DNA of 5,389 nucleotides from Chloroflexota bacterium. Lineage in GTDB: Bacteria > Chloroflexota > UBA5177 > JANWHV01. The stretch is taken from the NCBI GenBank assembly GCA_025924845.1, contig JAICHN010000359.1, forward strand, positions 1-5,389. Direction: 5' to 3'. This document shows, piece after piece, positions 1-5,389 of the stretch. The stretch's first letter is position 1; each line of letters opens with the position of its first letter. The position numbers were made by a program, and so were the translations under genes. The notes under the pieces are model-generated. The model had not been told where the DNA came from, searched no databases, and was given only the letters and a program-made list of their open reading frames with translations.

Positions 1-1751
1 ATCAGGCGCCCAACGCGAACCTCGACGGTACGCCCAATTACGATCCCTGGACAGTAGAGACGACCGGGCAAGCGGAGGGCTCACTTGCCCTCGATGCCCA
101 TGGTCCGGTGAATACCACCGCCTTACCCGAAAGCTTGCGCCTCACCATCTCACAGGTGGGCAAGGGCGAGCGCGTCGGTATCGCCAACCCCGGCTACTCC
201 GGGATCGCGGTACGGCCCAACACGACCTATCGCGCCTCGTTCTACGCCAGACGCGGCGCCGGCTTCAAGGGTCCTCTTACCCTCACTCTTGAGGACGATA
301 CCAACAAGGTGCTTACTTCGGCGTCGGTCCCCGCCGTTTCCGGCGCCTGGCGGCATTATGCTCTTACCCTGTCCACCCCGGCGACCATCGCACCCTCCGG
401 GAACGATCACTTCGTCATCTCCGGCACGCATACTGGAGAGGTCTGGTTTACGCTCGTTTCGCTCTTCCCCCCTACCTGGAACGACCGGCCGAACGGCATG
501 CGCATCGATCTGATGCGCGATCTCCTGGCCCTTCATCCCGGTTTCCTGCGAATTCCCGGCGGCAACTATCTTGAAGGCCAGACCGCGGCCACGCGCTTTC
601 AGTGGAAGACCACTATTGGCCCACTTTCCCTGCGGCCGGGCCACGAGAATGACGCCTGGGGGTACCGTTCCACCGATGGCCTGGGTCTGCTTGAATACCT
701 GGAGTGGTGCGAGGATCTGCACGTCACCCCGGTGCTCGCGGTGTATGCCGGTTACTCTCTCTTGGGGCAGTATGTGGCGGCCGGCGCCGCCCTGCGGCCC
801 TACGTTCAGGACGCCCTGGATGAGATCCAGTACGCAACCGGCTCGATCGCCACGAAATGGGGGGCGCGCCGCGCCGCGGACGGCCATCCGGCTCCGTTCA
901 CCATTCGATATGTCGAGATCGGCAACGAAGACTTCTTTGACCGATCGGGGAGCTACGATAGCCGGTTCGCCCAATTCCACGACGCGATCCGCGCCGCGTA
1001 TCCCTCAATCAAGCTGATCGCCACATCTACCGACGCGACCAGCCGCACCCCGGACCTGCTCGATCTGCATTTCTACGACTCACCTGAGTGGTTTGCCGCT
1101 CACACCAATTACTTCGACCAGTACAGCCGCCGCGCGCCAAAGATCATGGTAGGCGAGTATGCCGCGCAGGCGGACGGCAGCCCGCTGGCCCGCGGCCCGG
1201 CCACCCTGGGCACGGCAATCGGCGAGGCGGCCTGGATTACGGGCCTTGAGCGCAATTCGGATGTCGTGGTGATGACCTCGTACGCGCCCCTCTTTCAGAA
1301 CGTGAATCAGGGCTACTACCAGTGGACGCCCGATCTGATCAGTTACGACGCCCTGAACAGCTACGGCTCGCCGTCGTACTACGTGCAGCAACTGTTCAGC
1401 GTAAACCACGGCGACCTGGTGGTTCCCACCACGCTTAGCGGCAAGGCGCCTCTTGCCTACGTGGCGAGCCGGGATAGCGGCGGATCGACGATGTATCTAA
1501 CCGTGGTGAACAGCGGGACCGCACCCCAGACCAGCCGCATCGCCGTCAACGGCGTTGCTTCCGTGGCGGCGAGCGGGATGGTCACCGTCCTGACCTCGCC
1601 CAGCCCCGACGACGCGAATTCGCTGGACTATCCTACCCTGGTCCATCCCGTCACGCAGCACGTTCACACGCTTGGGCGCTCGTTTTCCTACACCTTCAAA
1701 GCAGATTCCCTTACCGTGTTCCGGTTTTCGATCAACCCCGCGACGCGCTAA
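1..1751 (+). CDS. alpha-L-arabinofuranosidase, GH51 family (5' partial)
   Basis: Retaining glycoside hydrolase that should remove terminal alpha-L-arabinofuranosyl groups from arabinan, arabinoxylan or derived oligosaccharides. The frame (first full codon at base 3) is open to the window edge, so the GTG at 108 is not the real start; 582 residues are visible. Numbered from that GTG, residues ~35-120 form a beta-rich stretch like a CBM4/9 carbohydrate-binding module (VRPNTTYRASFYAR to EVWFTLVSLFP). The GH51 barrel follows: FLRIPGGNYLEG at 147-157, the acid/base Glu274 in VEIGNED, His321 in DLHFYDSP, the nucleophile Glu350 in KIMVGEYA, then SYAPLF at 391-396. The C-terminal beta domain ends in LTVFRFS, a usual GH51 ending. 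Missing are the N-terminal barrel segment and any signal peptide, so location cannot be judged. The CBM-like module argues for the large, polymer-acting type. It lies 64 bases before the permease gene and is probably co-transcribed with it. Family very secure; exact substrate inferred. Confidence 0.93.
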   Translation, partial: QAPNANLDGTPNYDPWTVETTGQAEGSLALDAHGPVNTTALPESLRLTISQVGKGERVGIANPGYSGIAVRPNTTYRASFYARRGAGFKGPLTLTLEDDTNKVLTSASVPAVSGAWRHYALTLSTPATIAPSGNDHFVISGTHTGEVWFTLVSLFPPTWNDRPNGMRIDLMRDLLALHPGFLRIPGGNYLEGQTAATRFQWKTTIGPLSLRPGHENDAWGYRSTDGLGLLEYLEWCEDLHVTPVLAVYAGYSLLGQYVAAGAALRPYVQDALDEIQYATGSIATKWGARRAADGHPAPFTIRYVEIGNEDFFDRSGSYDSRFAQFHDAIRAAYPSIKLIATSTDATSRTPDLLDLHFYDSPEWFAAHTNYFDQYSRRAPKIMVGEYAAQADGSPLARGPATLGTAIGEAAWITGLERNSDVVVMTSYAPLFQNVNQGYYQWTPDLISYDALNSYGSPSYYVQQLFSVNHGDLVVPTTLSGKAPLAYVASRDSGGSTMYLTVVNSGTAPQTSRIAVNGVASVAASGMVTVLTSPSPDDANSLDYPTLVHPVTQHVHTLGRSFSYTFKADSLTVFRFSINPATR

Positions 1752-1800
1752 TGCGGCTGTCGTGACCCTGAGCAATGGAACCGGCCTCGAGCGTGGACGA

Positions 1801-1808
1801 GAAAGGAA
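1801..1808 (+). promoter_or_regulatory. ribosome binding site of the permease-GT-C gene
   Basis: GAAAGGAA, with AGGA at 1804-1807, ends 8 bases before the ATG at 1816. It decides the start: the frame is open back to an ATG at 1672, but that start lies inside the GH51 gene and would add 48 residues (GARFPTPSKQ...) that do not resemble a permease N-terminus. Confidence 0.7.
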
Positions 1809-1815
1809 CATCAGG

Positions 1816-4095
1816 ATGAACCTCACCGCCCATCCGCCGACCCGCCGCGCTAGGCGCGACCCGCTGTCGGCGCGCGGGATCGGCCGCATCCTTGCTATGG
1901 TCCTGGTCTGGCTGGGCGGGCTGCTCTGCATCGCACCGCCGCTCTATATTCTCGGCCAGTCGCTGATCACCCAGTCCAGAGGCCGGTTTAGTCGTCCTGC
2001 CCTCCTCGGCTACATCTCCGTCCTTCAAGACGACCGACTCTGGAACGCCTTCAAGAATACGGCGATCGGGGAACTGATCATCATTGCCACTACCCTGTTC
2101 TTCTGCCCGCTGGCCGGCTATGGCTTCGCCAAGTTCAAGTTTCGCGGGCGGAACTTTCTGTTTAGCGTGATGATTCTGACCCTGTTTTTCGTGCCCCTCG
2201 CCCAGCTCATCCCCCTATTGCTGGAAATGAACGCCATTGGCTGGCTCGATACCTACCAGGCGATGGTGGCGCCGCTGGCGATCAGCTCGCTTGGTATTTT
2301 CTGGATGGTCATGGTGATCCGCGCCGTACCGGATGAGATACTGCATGCCGCGCGGCTCGACGGCTGCGGCAGCTTCTCCACCTGGTGGCGGATCGTGCTG
2401 CCGCTGATCAAGCCCTCCCTTCTGGCCCTGGGCTTTGTCATGTTCGTGACCGCCTATGGCGACTACCTCTGGCCGCTGCTCGTGCTGCCCAGCGACGGCA
2501 TGCAGACGGTCCAGCTGTACCTTCAAGGGGGGGGCGGACCCTATGGCGGCGGCGGCGGATCCCCGGCCGCCCTCGTGATCACCTCGCTGCCCGCCATCAT
2601 CGCGTTTCTCCTGATGCAGCACTATTACATGCCCGGCTCTGCCAGGCTGAACGAGGTGCCCGCCGCGGCCGAGGCGGATGTGTTTCCCTTCCAGACCGCC
2701 GCGCCGACGAGCATGTCCGCCCCAGCGGTTCGCCTGGATGACGCAGCTCGAAGCGCCACGCCGATCGCTCCCTTCAGGGCCGCGATCCCGGCTCTTGTCG
2801 GCCTACGTCCCTGGCTCGGCGCGCGAACCGGCCGGATCGTCCAGTGCGCGATCATCGCCGGGTGGCCGTGCCTGGTCTATCTCAATGCCCTGCACAGCCG
2901 CTTTCGCCTGGACGATGTGTACCGCGTGGTGGGAAACCCCGGAGTGGAGAACCTGCTGCCAATCCAGCGTTACTTTACCGATCCCTCTACCAGCGCGTTT
3001 TTGCCCAGCCTGGCCCAGTTCCGCCCCCTCTTGCCCCTGACCCTGTCGATCAACCATGCACTGACCGGGGACAGTTTGGTCGGCTATCATCTGGGTAATC
3101 TCCTGCTCGTCATCGGCGCCGGCCTCGTCGTCTACTTCCTGGTTCGCGAGTTACTCGGCCAGTGGGCGGCGGAGCGGCTCTCTGCCTACCGCGTCGATTT
3201 CATCGCGACGGTCGTTGCCTTGCTTACGGTTACCCATCCCGTCGCCGCCATGCTGGTGAACTACATTTCCGGCCGCGACCTGCTGTTGATGCAGCTCTTC
3301 GTCGGCGCCTCGCTGTACTTCTATAGCCGGATGAGGCGGCTGAGCCTCTCCGCGAGCCGAGACGATCTATTGGTGGCGCCCCTGCCCCAACAGTTGGCGC
3401 ATCGCTGGTTTGGCGGTTCGGTGCTTGGCTGGATGGCGGTATTGGTCCTTTTTGAGCTGGCCCTGCTCGCCAAGGCCCAGGCCGTCATGTTCCCCGCCTT
3501 AATTCTTGCCTTCGAACTGACCCTGGGAAAGGGGACGCTTTCGCGGATCGCGGCCTACGCGCGCACCTTGCCGTTCGCACTGGTGGCCGTCGGCCACATT
3601 GTCTATATCGATCGCTATCTCAATTTCGCGGCACTGCCGGATGCCTCGAACATTGGGGCGGATGCTCTCTGGACCTATCCGTTGACGCAGGCCAAACTGA
3701 GCCTTTTCCACTATCTCCCCAACTTTGCCTGGCCGTTCAACCTGCGCCAGGTGCCGGTAGCGCCCACGATGAACAGCATGCAAGATCCGGCCGTGGCCCT
3801 TGGCCTGATCTTCATCGCGGCAACCTTGGTGGGTGCCTGGTTCCTCGGCCGCGCCCATCCTCTCATGGCCTTTTGCATCCTGGCCTACTGGATCGCGCAG
3901 AGCCCCGAATCATCAGTTACGCCCATGCTCCATAATGCGGTTGACTACCGGCCTTATCCTGCTGAACCATTCCTCTTCCTGATCCTGGCCCTCCTGCTCA
4001 ACCGGTATAGCAAACCGGCTATCAGTTCAATCCTTATGCTTCTGCTCATTGTGTTCTGCGGCGTGGCGTCGATTATGCTGAATTCCACCTGGTAG
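1816..4095 (+). CDS. fusion protein: CUT1 sugar ABC permease (MalG-type) + TMTC-like GT-C membrane glycosyltransferase domain
   Basis: 759-residue inner-membrane protein. Residues 1-~280 are a full-length MalG-like permease: about six membrane segments (near 25-48, 82-105, 113-136, 147-170, 203-222, 250-270) and the EAA loop at 174-202 (EILHAARLDGCGSF, then IVLPLIKPS) that contacts the ATPase. MQHYYMPGSARLNE fits the normal permease C-terminus. An Ala/Pro-rich linker (~281-338) leads to a second part with about eleven segments. This resembles TMTC/GT105-like GT-C enzymes, which use polyprenyl-phosphate sugars: FRLDDVYRVVGNPGVENL at 363-380 with the acidic pair Asp366-Asp367 in the first outer loop, FRPLLPLTLSINHALTG at 402-418, GYHLGNLLL, THPVAAMLVNYISGRDLL at 473-490, LLAKAQAVMFPALILAFEL at 550-568, and VDYRPYPAEPFLF at 709-721. 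No TPR tail follows. Topology is consistent: six segments put the linker in the cytoplasm, so the next segment places the DD motif outside. No frame break is seen. A separate start for the second half is possible (GTG 2680 after GAGG; ATG 2713 without a clear site). Permease identity is strong; GT-C assignment is by motif; joint function unknown. Confidence 0.85.
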   Translation: MNLTAHPPTRRARRDPLSARGIGRILAMVLVWLGGLLCIAPPLYILGQSLITQSRGRFSRPALLGYISVLQDDRLWNAFKNTAIGELIIIATTLFFCPLAGYGFAKFKFRGRNFLFSVMILTLFFVPLAQLIPLLLEMNAIGWLDTYQAMVAPLAISSLGIFWMVMVIRAVPDEILHAARLDGCGSFSTWWRIVLPLIKPSLLALGFVMFVTAYGDYLWPLLVLPSDGMQTVQLYLQGGGGPYGGGGGSPAALVITSLPAIIAFLLMQHYYMPGSARLNEVPAAAEADVFPFQTAAPTSMSAPAVRLDDAARSATPIAPFRAAIPALVGLRPWLGARTGRIVQCAIIAGWPCLVYLNALHSRFRLDDVYRVVGNPGVENLLPIQRYFTDPSTSAFLPSLAQFRPLLPLTLSINHALTGDSLVGYHLGNLLLVIGAGLVVYFLVRELLGQWAAERLSAYRVDFIATVVALLTVTHPVAAMLVNYISGRDLLLMQLFVGASLYFYSRMRRLSLSASRDDLLVAPLPQQLAHRWFGGSVLGWMAVLVLFELALLAKAQAVMFPALILAFELTLGKGTLSRIAAYARTLPFALVAVGHIVYIDRYLNFAALPDASNIGADALWTYPLTQAKLSLFHYLPNFAWPFNLRQVPVAPTMNSMQDPAVALGLIFIAATLVGAWFLGRAHPLMAFCILAYWIAQSPESSVTPMLHNAVDYRPYPAEPFLFLILALLLNRYSKPAISSILMLLLIVFCGVASIMLNSTW
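2527..2534 (+). repeat. G8 homopolymer in the permease coding sequence
   Basis: Eight consecutive G bases begin a run of glycine codons giving QGGGGPYGGGGGSP (permease residues 237-250), in the loop before the sixth membrane segment. The permease frame is the same on both sides, so the assembled length looks right. One inserted G would shift reading into a frame that stops at TGA 2739-2741, losing the last permease segment and all of the GT-C half. Confidence 0.6.
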
Positions 4096-4118
4096 GCCGT
4101 GCATCCCGAGCACTACCA

Positions 4119-4138
4119 TGCCCTTCGACGATAGGGCA
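4119..4138. terminator. small inverted repeat downstream of the fusion gene
   Basis: TGCCCT (4119-4124) pairs with AGGGCA (4133-4138) around an 8-base loop, 23 bases after the TAG stop. There is no T-run after it, so it is only a weak terminator candidate or part of a structured 3' end. Confidence 0.25.
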
Positions 4139-4151
4139 GCCCGCTACCTGC

Positions 4152-4176
4152 CCGGATCCCCGTGGCCGGGGTCCGG
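4152..4176. terminator. GC-rich hairpin between convergent genes, possible bidirectional terminator
   Basis: CCGGATCCCCG (4152-4162) pairs with CGGGGTCCGG (4167-4176) around the loop TGGC: ten base pairs, mostly G-C, with a single bulged T at 4157. It sits 56 bases after the fusion gene stop and 93 bases beyond the thioredoxin stop on the other strand, where a shared terminator would be expected. No T-tract follows on either strand, so it does not match the classic intrinsic form. Confidence 0.45.
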
Positions 4177-4206
4177 AGAGGCTACGACAAGCCGCATAGG
4201 AGCGTC

Positions 4207-4238
4207 GATGGTGCTTCCATCCTTCATGGCCGTGAAGG
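4207..4238. repeat. two adjacent inverted repeats in the trxA 3' region
   Basis: GATGG (4207-4211) pairs with CCATC (4217-4221) around 5 bases. It is directly followed by CCTTCAT-GGCC-GTGAAGG (4221-4238), a near-perfect 18-base palindrome that is fully paired in RNA if one G-U pair is allowed. The two share base 4221. They lie 32 bases past the trxA stop codon and could protect or end that transcript; no T-run is present. An operator role is less likely because no promoter is evident next to it. Confidence 0.3.
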
Positions 4239-4269
4239 TGGCGGCGAGCTCACCGGCGCCCGTCTCTAT

Positions 4270-4617
4270 CTACGAAGAAGCGGTTACCGGCGGCAGCGCC
4301 TGCTCGATGGCCCGGGCCAACTCAGCCTTGGGCCGGACTCCGATCAGGCGGTTGACTTCCTTGCCCTGCCGAAAGATAGCCAGCGTGGGGATACTCTGAA
4401 TACCATACCGCTGGGCCGTCACCGGACTGTCATCTACATTGACCTTGACGGTGCGCAGTCGCCCGGCATAGTCGCCGGCCAATTGCTCGACCACTGGTGA
4501 AACCATCCGGCAGGGGCCGCACCACGGTGCCCAGAAGTCGACCAGCACCGGCATCTCGGCCTGGAGGACGGCTCGCTCGAAGCCGCGATCATCGGTCACT
4601 ATCACATTCGCGCTCAT
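4270..4617 (-). CDS. trxA: thioredoxin
   Basis: Cytoplasmic thiol-disulfide reductant of 115 residues, close to the usual 105-110 of thioredoxin 1. Visible: the active site WCGPC at residues 32-36 inside VDFWAPWCGPCRM, the buried Asp27, the cis-proline motif SIPT with Pro77, and the final strand/helix FRQGKEVNRLIGVRPKAEL at 82-100. The frame extends upstream to 4794 without any family resemblance. Two ATGs stand in tandem (4620 and 4617); AAGGAG at 4629-4624 lies 3 bases from the first and 6 from the second, so the second is preferred and the N-terminus is MSANVIVTD. There is no signal peptide or membrane anchor, and the CGPC centre argues for a general thioredoxin instead of a CcmG/ResA-like one. 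It is transcribed toward the fusion gene, 248 bases behind the response regulator, and probably has its own promoter. No thioredoxin reductase gene is in view. Confidence 0.96.
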   Translation of the reverse strand: MSANVIVTDDRGFERAVLQAEMPVLVDFWAPWCGPCRMVSPVVEQLAGDYAGRLRTVKVNVDDSPVTAQRYGIQSIPTLAIFRQGKEVNRLIGVRPKAELARAIEQALPPVTASS

Positions 4618-4623
4618 CATTGT

Positions 4624-4629
4624 CTCCTT
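4624..4629 (-). promoter_or_regulatory. ribosome binding site of trxA
   Basis: The minus strand reads AAGGAG, then ACAATGATG. The 6-base gap to the second ATG (4617) is in the favoured range, while the 3-base gap to the first (4620) is too short, which decides the start. Confidence 0.8.
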
Positions 4630-4645
4630 GGTGTTCGAACTATTT

Positions 4646-4674
4646 GCTATGCGGCGTTCCCGCTCCATAGTCAA
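4646..4674 (-). promoter_or_regulatory. weak candidate sigma-70-type promoter for trxA
   Basis: The minus strand has TTGACT (4674-4669), five of six matches to the -35 consensus, then 17 bases and CATAGC (4651-4646), only three of six matches to TATAAT and lacking its last T. It would start transcription shortly before the trxA ribosome site. A separate AT-rich patch TATAGA (4692-4687) lacks a -35 partner. The rest of the gap 4618-4865 shows no convincing gene. Confidence 0.25.
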
Positions 4675-4810
4675 CGTACCGTACCCTCTATAGTATTCAA
4701 ACTCGTGTGCTCCCTCCACACGGCTGAGCGTGCCATGATTTACGCGTTCTGGTTCGAATGCTCGTCGTATTCGCCGTCCCGCAAAGAGAACCATTGCCCC
4801 TTGCGTTGGG

Positions 4811-4824
4811 ACCGGTAGACCGGT
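4811..4824. terminator. short hairpin downstream of the response regulator
   Basis: ACCGG (4811-4815) and CCGGT (4820-4824) form a five-pair stem with a TAGA loop on the plus strand, 41 bases past the regulator's stop codon. It is short and has no T-tract, so termination here is only a possibility. Confidence 0.2.
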
Positions 4825-4865
4825 TGGAATCCGACTGCTTCATAGGCTGGTCGACGTGAACGCCC

Positions 4866-5389
4866 TTAGCTTTCGCGCAGCACGTAGCCGACGCCCCGTA
4901 CCGTTTGGATCAGACGCGATTCGCCGCCCGCCTCCGTCTTGGCGCGCAGGTAGCCGATATAGACATCGAGCACGTTGTCGTCACCGCCGAAATCATACCC
5001 CCATACCGATTCCAGGATGCGCTCGCGCGGCAGCACCTGCCGGGGGTGGGCGAGGAGGAAGGCGAGGAGATCGAATTCTTTCGGACTCAGACTGAACTCG
5101 CGGTCGGCGCGCCGGGTTTCGCGAGTCACGGCGTCGAGCCACAGGTCCGCGTAGCGGAGCGGCTTTTGGCTGTCGGTGAGCGAGCGGCGGAGCATCGAGC
5201 GCACGCGGGCCAGCAATTCGGCGGGTGCGAACGGCTTGATCAGATAGTCATCGGCGCCGCTATCCAGCCCTTCAACCCGGTCATCGACGGCGTCTTTCGC
5301 GGTGAGCATCAAGATTTTCAGGTCATCAGCGGCGCGTAGCCGTTTGGCTACCTCGATGCCGCTCAATCGCGGCATCATCCAGTCGAGCA
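4866..5389 (-). CDS. response regulator, OmpR/PhoB family (5' partial)
   Basis: DNA-binding half of a two-component system, cut by the right edge; the frame continues past the ATGs at 5378 and 5375, which are not the start. The visible protein begins in [10 protein letters not shown], and the Asp codon at 5382-5384 is the phosphoacceptor. Counting from the ATG at 5378, the receiver keeps Thr26 (LMLTAKD) and Lys48 (DYLIKPFAP); its first ~50 residues, with the acidic pocket, lie outside. A linker (~66-78) leads to a winged-helix effector domain at ~79-170: [18 protein letters not shown], then [12 protein letters not shown], the recognition helix in [17 protein letters not shown], and the wing [13 protein letters not shown]. 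These features match the MprA/PhoB-like group, which binds direct repeats at promoters as a dimer. No histidine kinase follows on this strand: trxA comes next after 248 bases. The kinase, if adjacent, must be upstream beyond the window. The stimulus is unknown. Stop is TAA at 4868-4866. Confidence 0.95.
   Translation of the reverse strand, partial: LDWMMPRLSGIEVAKRLRAADDLKILMLTAKDAVDDRVEGLDSGADDYLIKPFAPAELLARVRSMLRRSLTDSQKPLRYADLWLDAVTRETRRADREFSLSPKEFDLLAFLLAHPRQVLPRERILESVWGYDFGGDDNVLDVYIGYLRAKTEAGGESRLIQTVRGVGYVLRES

Noticed and set aside
150..980. Long minus-strand open frame opposite the GH51 gene
   Set aside because: Arg/Gly/Ala-rich shadow with no domain motifs, opposite a gene with clear catalytic residues.
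1672..1815. In-frame upstream ATG at 1672 as start of the permease gene
   Set aside because: It overlaps the GH51 gene by 80 bases, has no ribosome site suited to it, and adds residues unlike any permease N-terminus; ATG 1816 has a good site.
4118..4500. Plus-strand open frames at 4118-4399 and 4162-4500
   Set aside because: They run antisense through the clear thioredoxin gene, resemble nothing, and result from GC-rich codon bias.
4633..4640. GTTCGAAC palindrome before trxA as a LexA-type site
   Set aside because: LexA boxes have GAAC and GTTC half-sites in the opposite order with a spacer; an 8-base palindrome alone is not significant.
4638..4661. GGGAAC-N15-GTT on the minus strand, like a SigR/SigH-type oxidative-stress promoter for trxA
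   Set aside because: The spacer is shorter than usual for that class, and the predicted start would fall at or inside the trxA ribosome binding site.
4676..4685. GTACC direct repeat near the trxA promoter region
   Set aside because: Only two 5-base copies; too short to separate from chance.
4750..4760. GGTTCGAAT resembling a tRNA T-loop
   Set aside because: The flanking bases do not form the five-pair T stem, and no acceptor or anticodon arm is found nearby on either strand.
4618..4794. Longer thioredoxin start at 4794 (174 residues) or at the ATG at 4668
   Set aside because: The extra residues are not thioredoxin-like and carry no signal peptide; AAGGAG just before 4617 marks the start.

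Overview
The window looks like chromosomal DNA of a high-GC, free-living saccharolytic bacterium. Codon third positions are strongly G/C. The gene types (large GH51 arabinofuranosidase, CUT1 sugar permease, PhoB-type regulator, lone thioredoxin) would suit a Chloroflexota or related soil/thermophilic lineage. That placement is a low-confidence impression from protein style, not from a marker gene.

There are four protein genes in two convergent blocks. The left block reads rightward. It starts with the 3' part of a GH51 alpha-L-arabinofuranosidase (frame open through base 1, stop at 1751). After 64 bases comes a 759-residue membrane protein (1816-4095). Its first ~280 residues are a complete MalG-type CUT1 carbohydrate permease. 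Its last ~420 residues resemble the membrane core of TMTC-like GT-C glycosyltransferases. This in-frame fusion is the most unusual item in the window. The right block reads leftward: a PhoB/OmpR-type response regulator cut by the right edge (4866-5389), a 248-base gap, then a thioredoxin (4270-4617). The 174-base convergent gap (4096-4269) holds several inverted repeats, one of them a strong GC-rich hairpin.

The left block can be read as arabinan/arabinoxylan use: the GH51 enzyme releases L-arabinose and the permease would be half of an ABC importer. The partner permease and solute-binding protein would be expected upstream, beyond the window. No ATPase is visible, which is common for CUT1 loci that share an MsmK/UgpC-type ATPase. 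The role of the attached GT-C half is unknown. The right block appears functionally unrelated: a redox protein and half of a two-component system whose kinase is not downstream.

I found no RNA genes, insertion sequences, CRISPR arrays or attachment sites.
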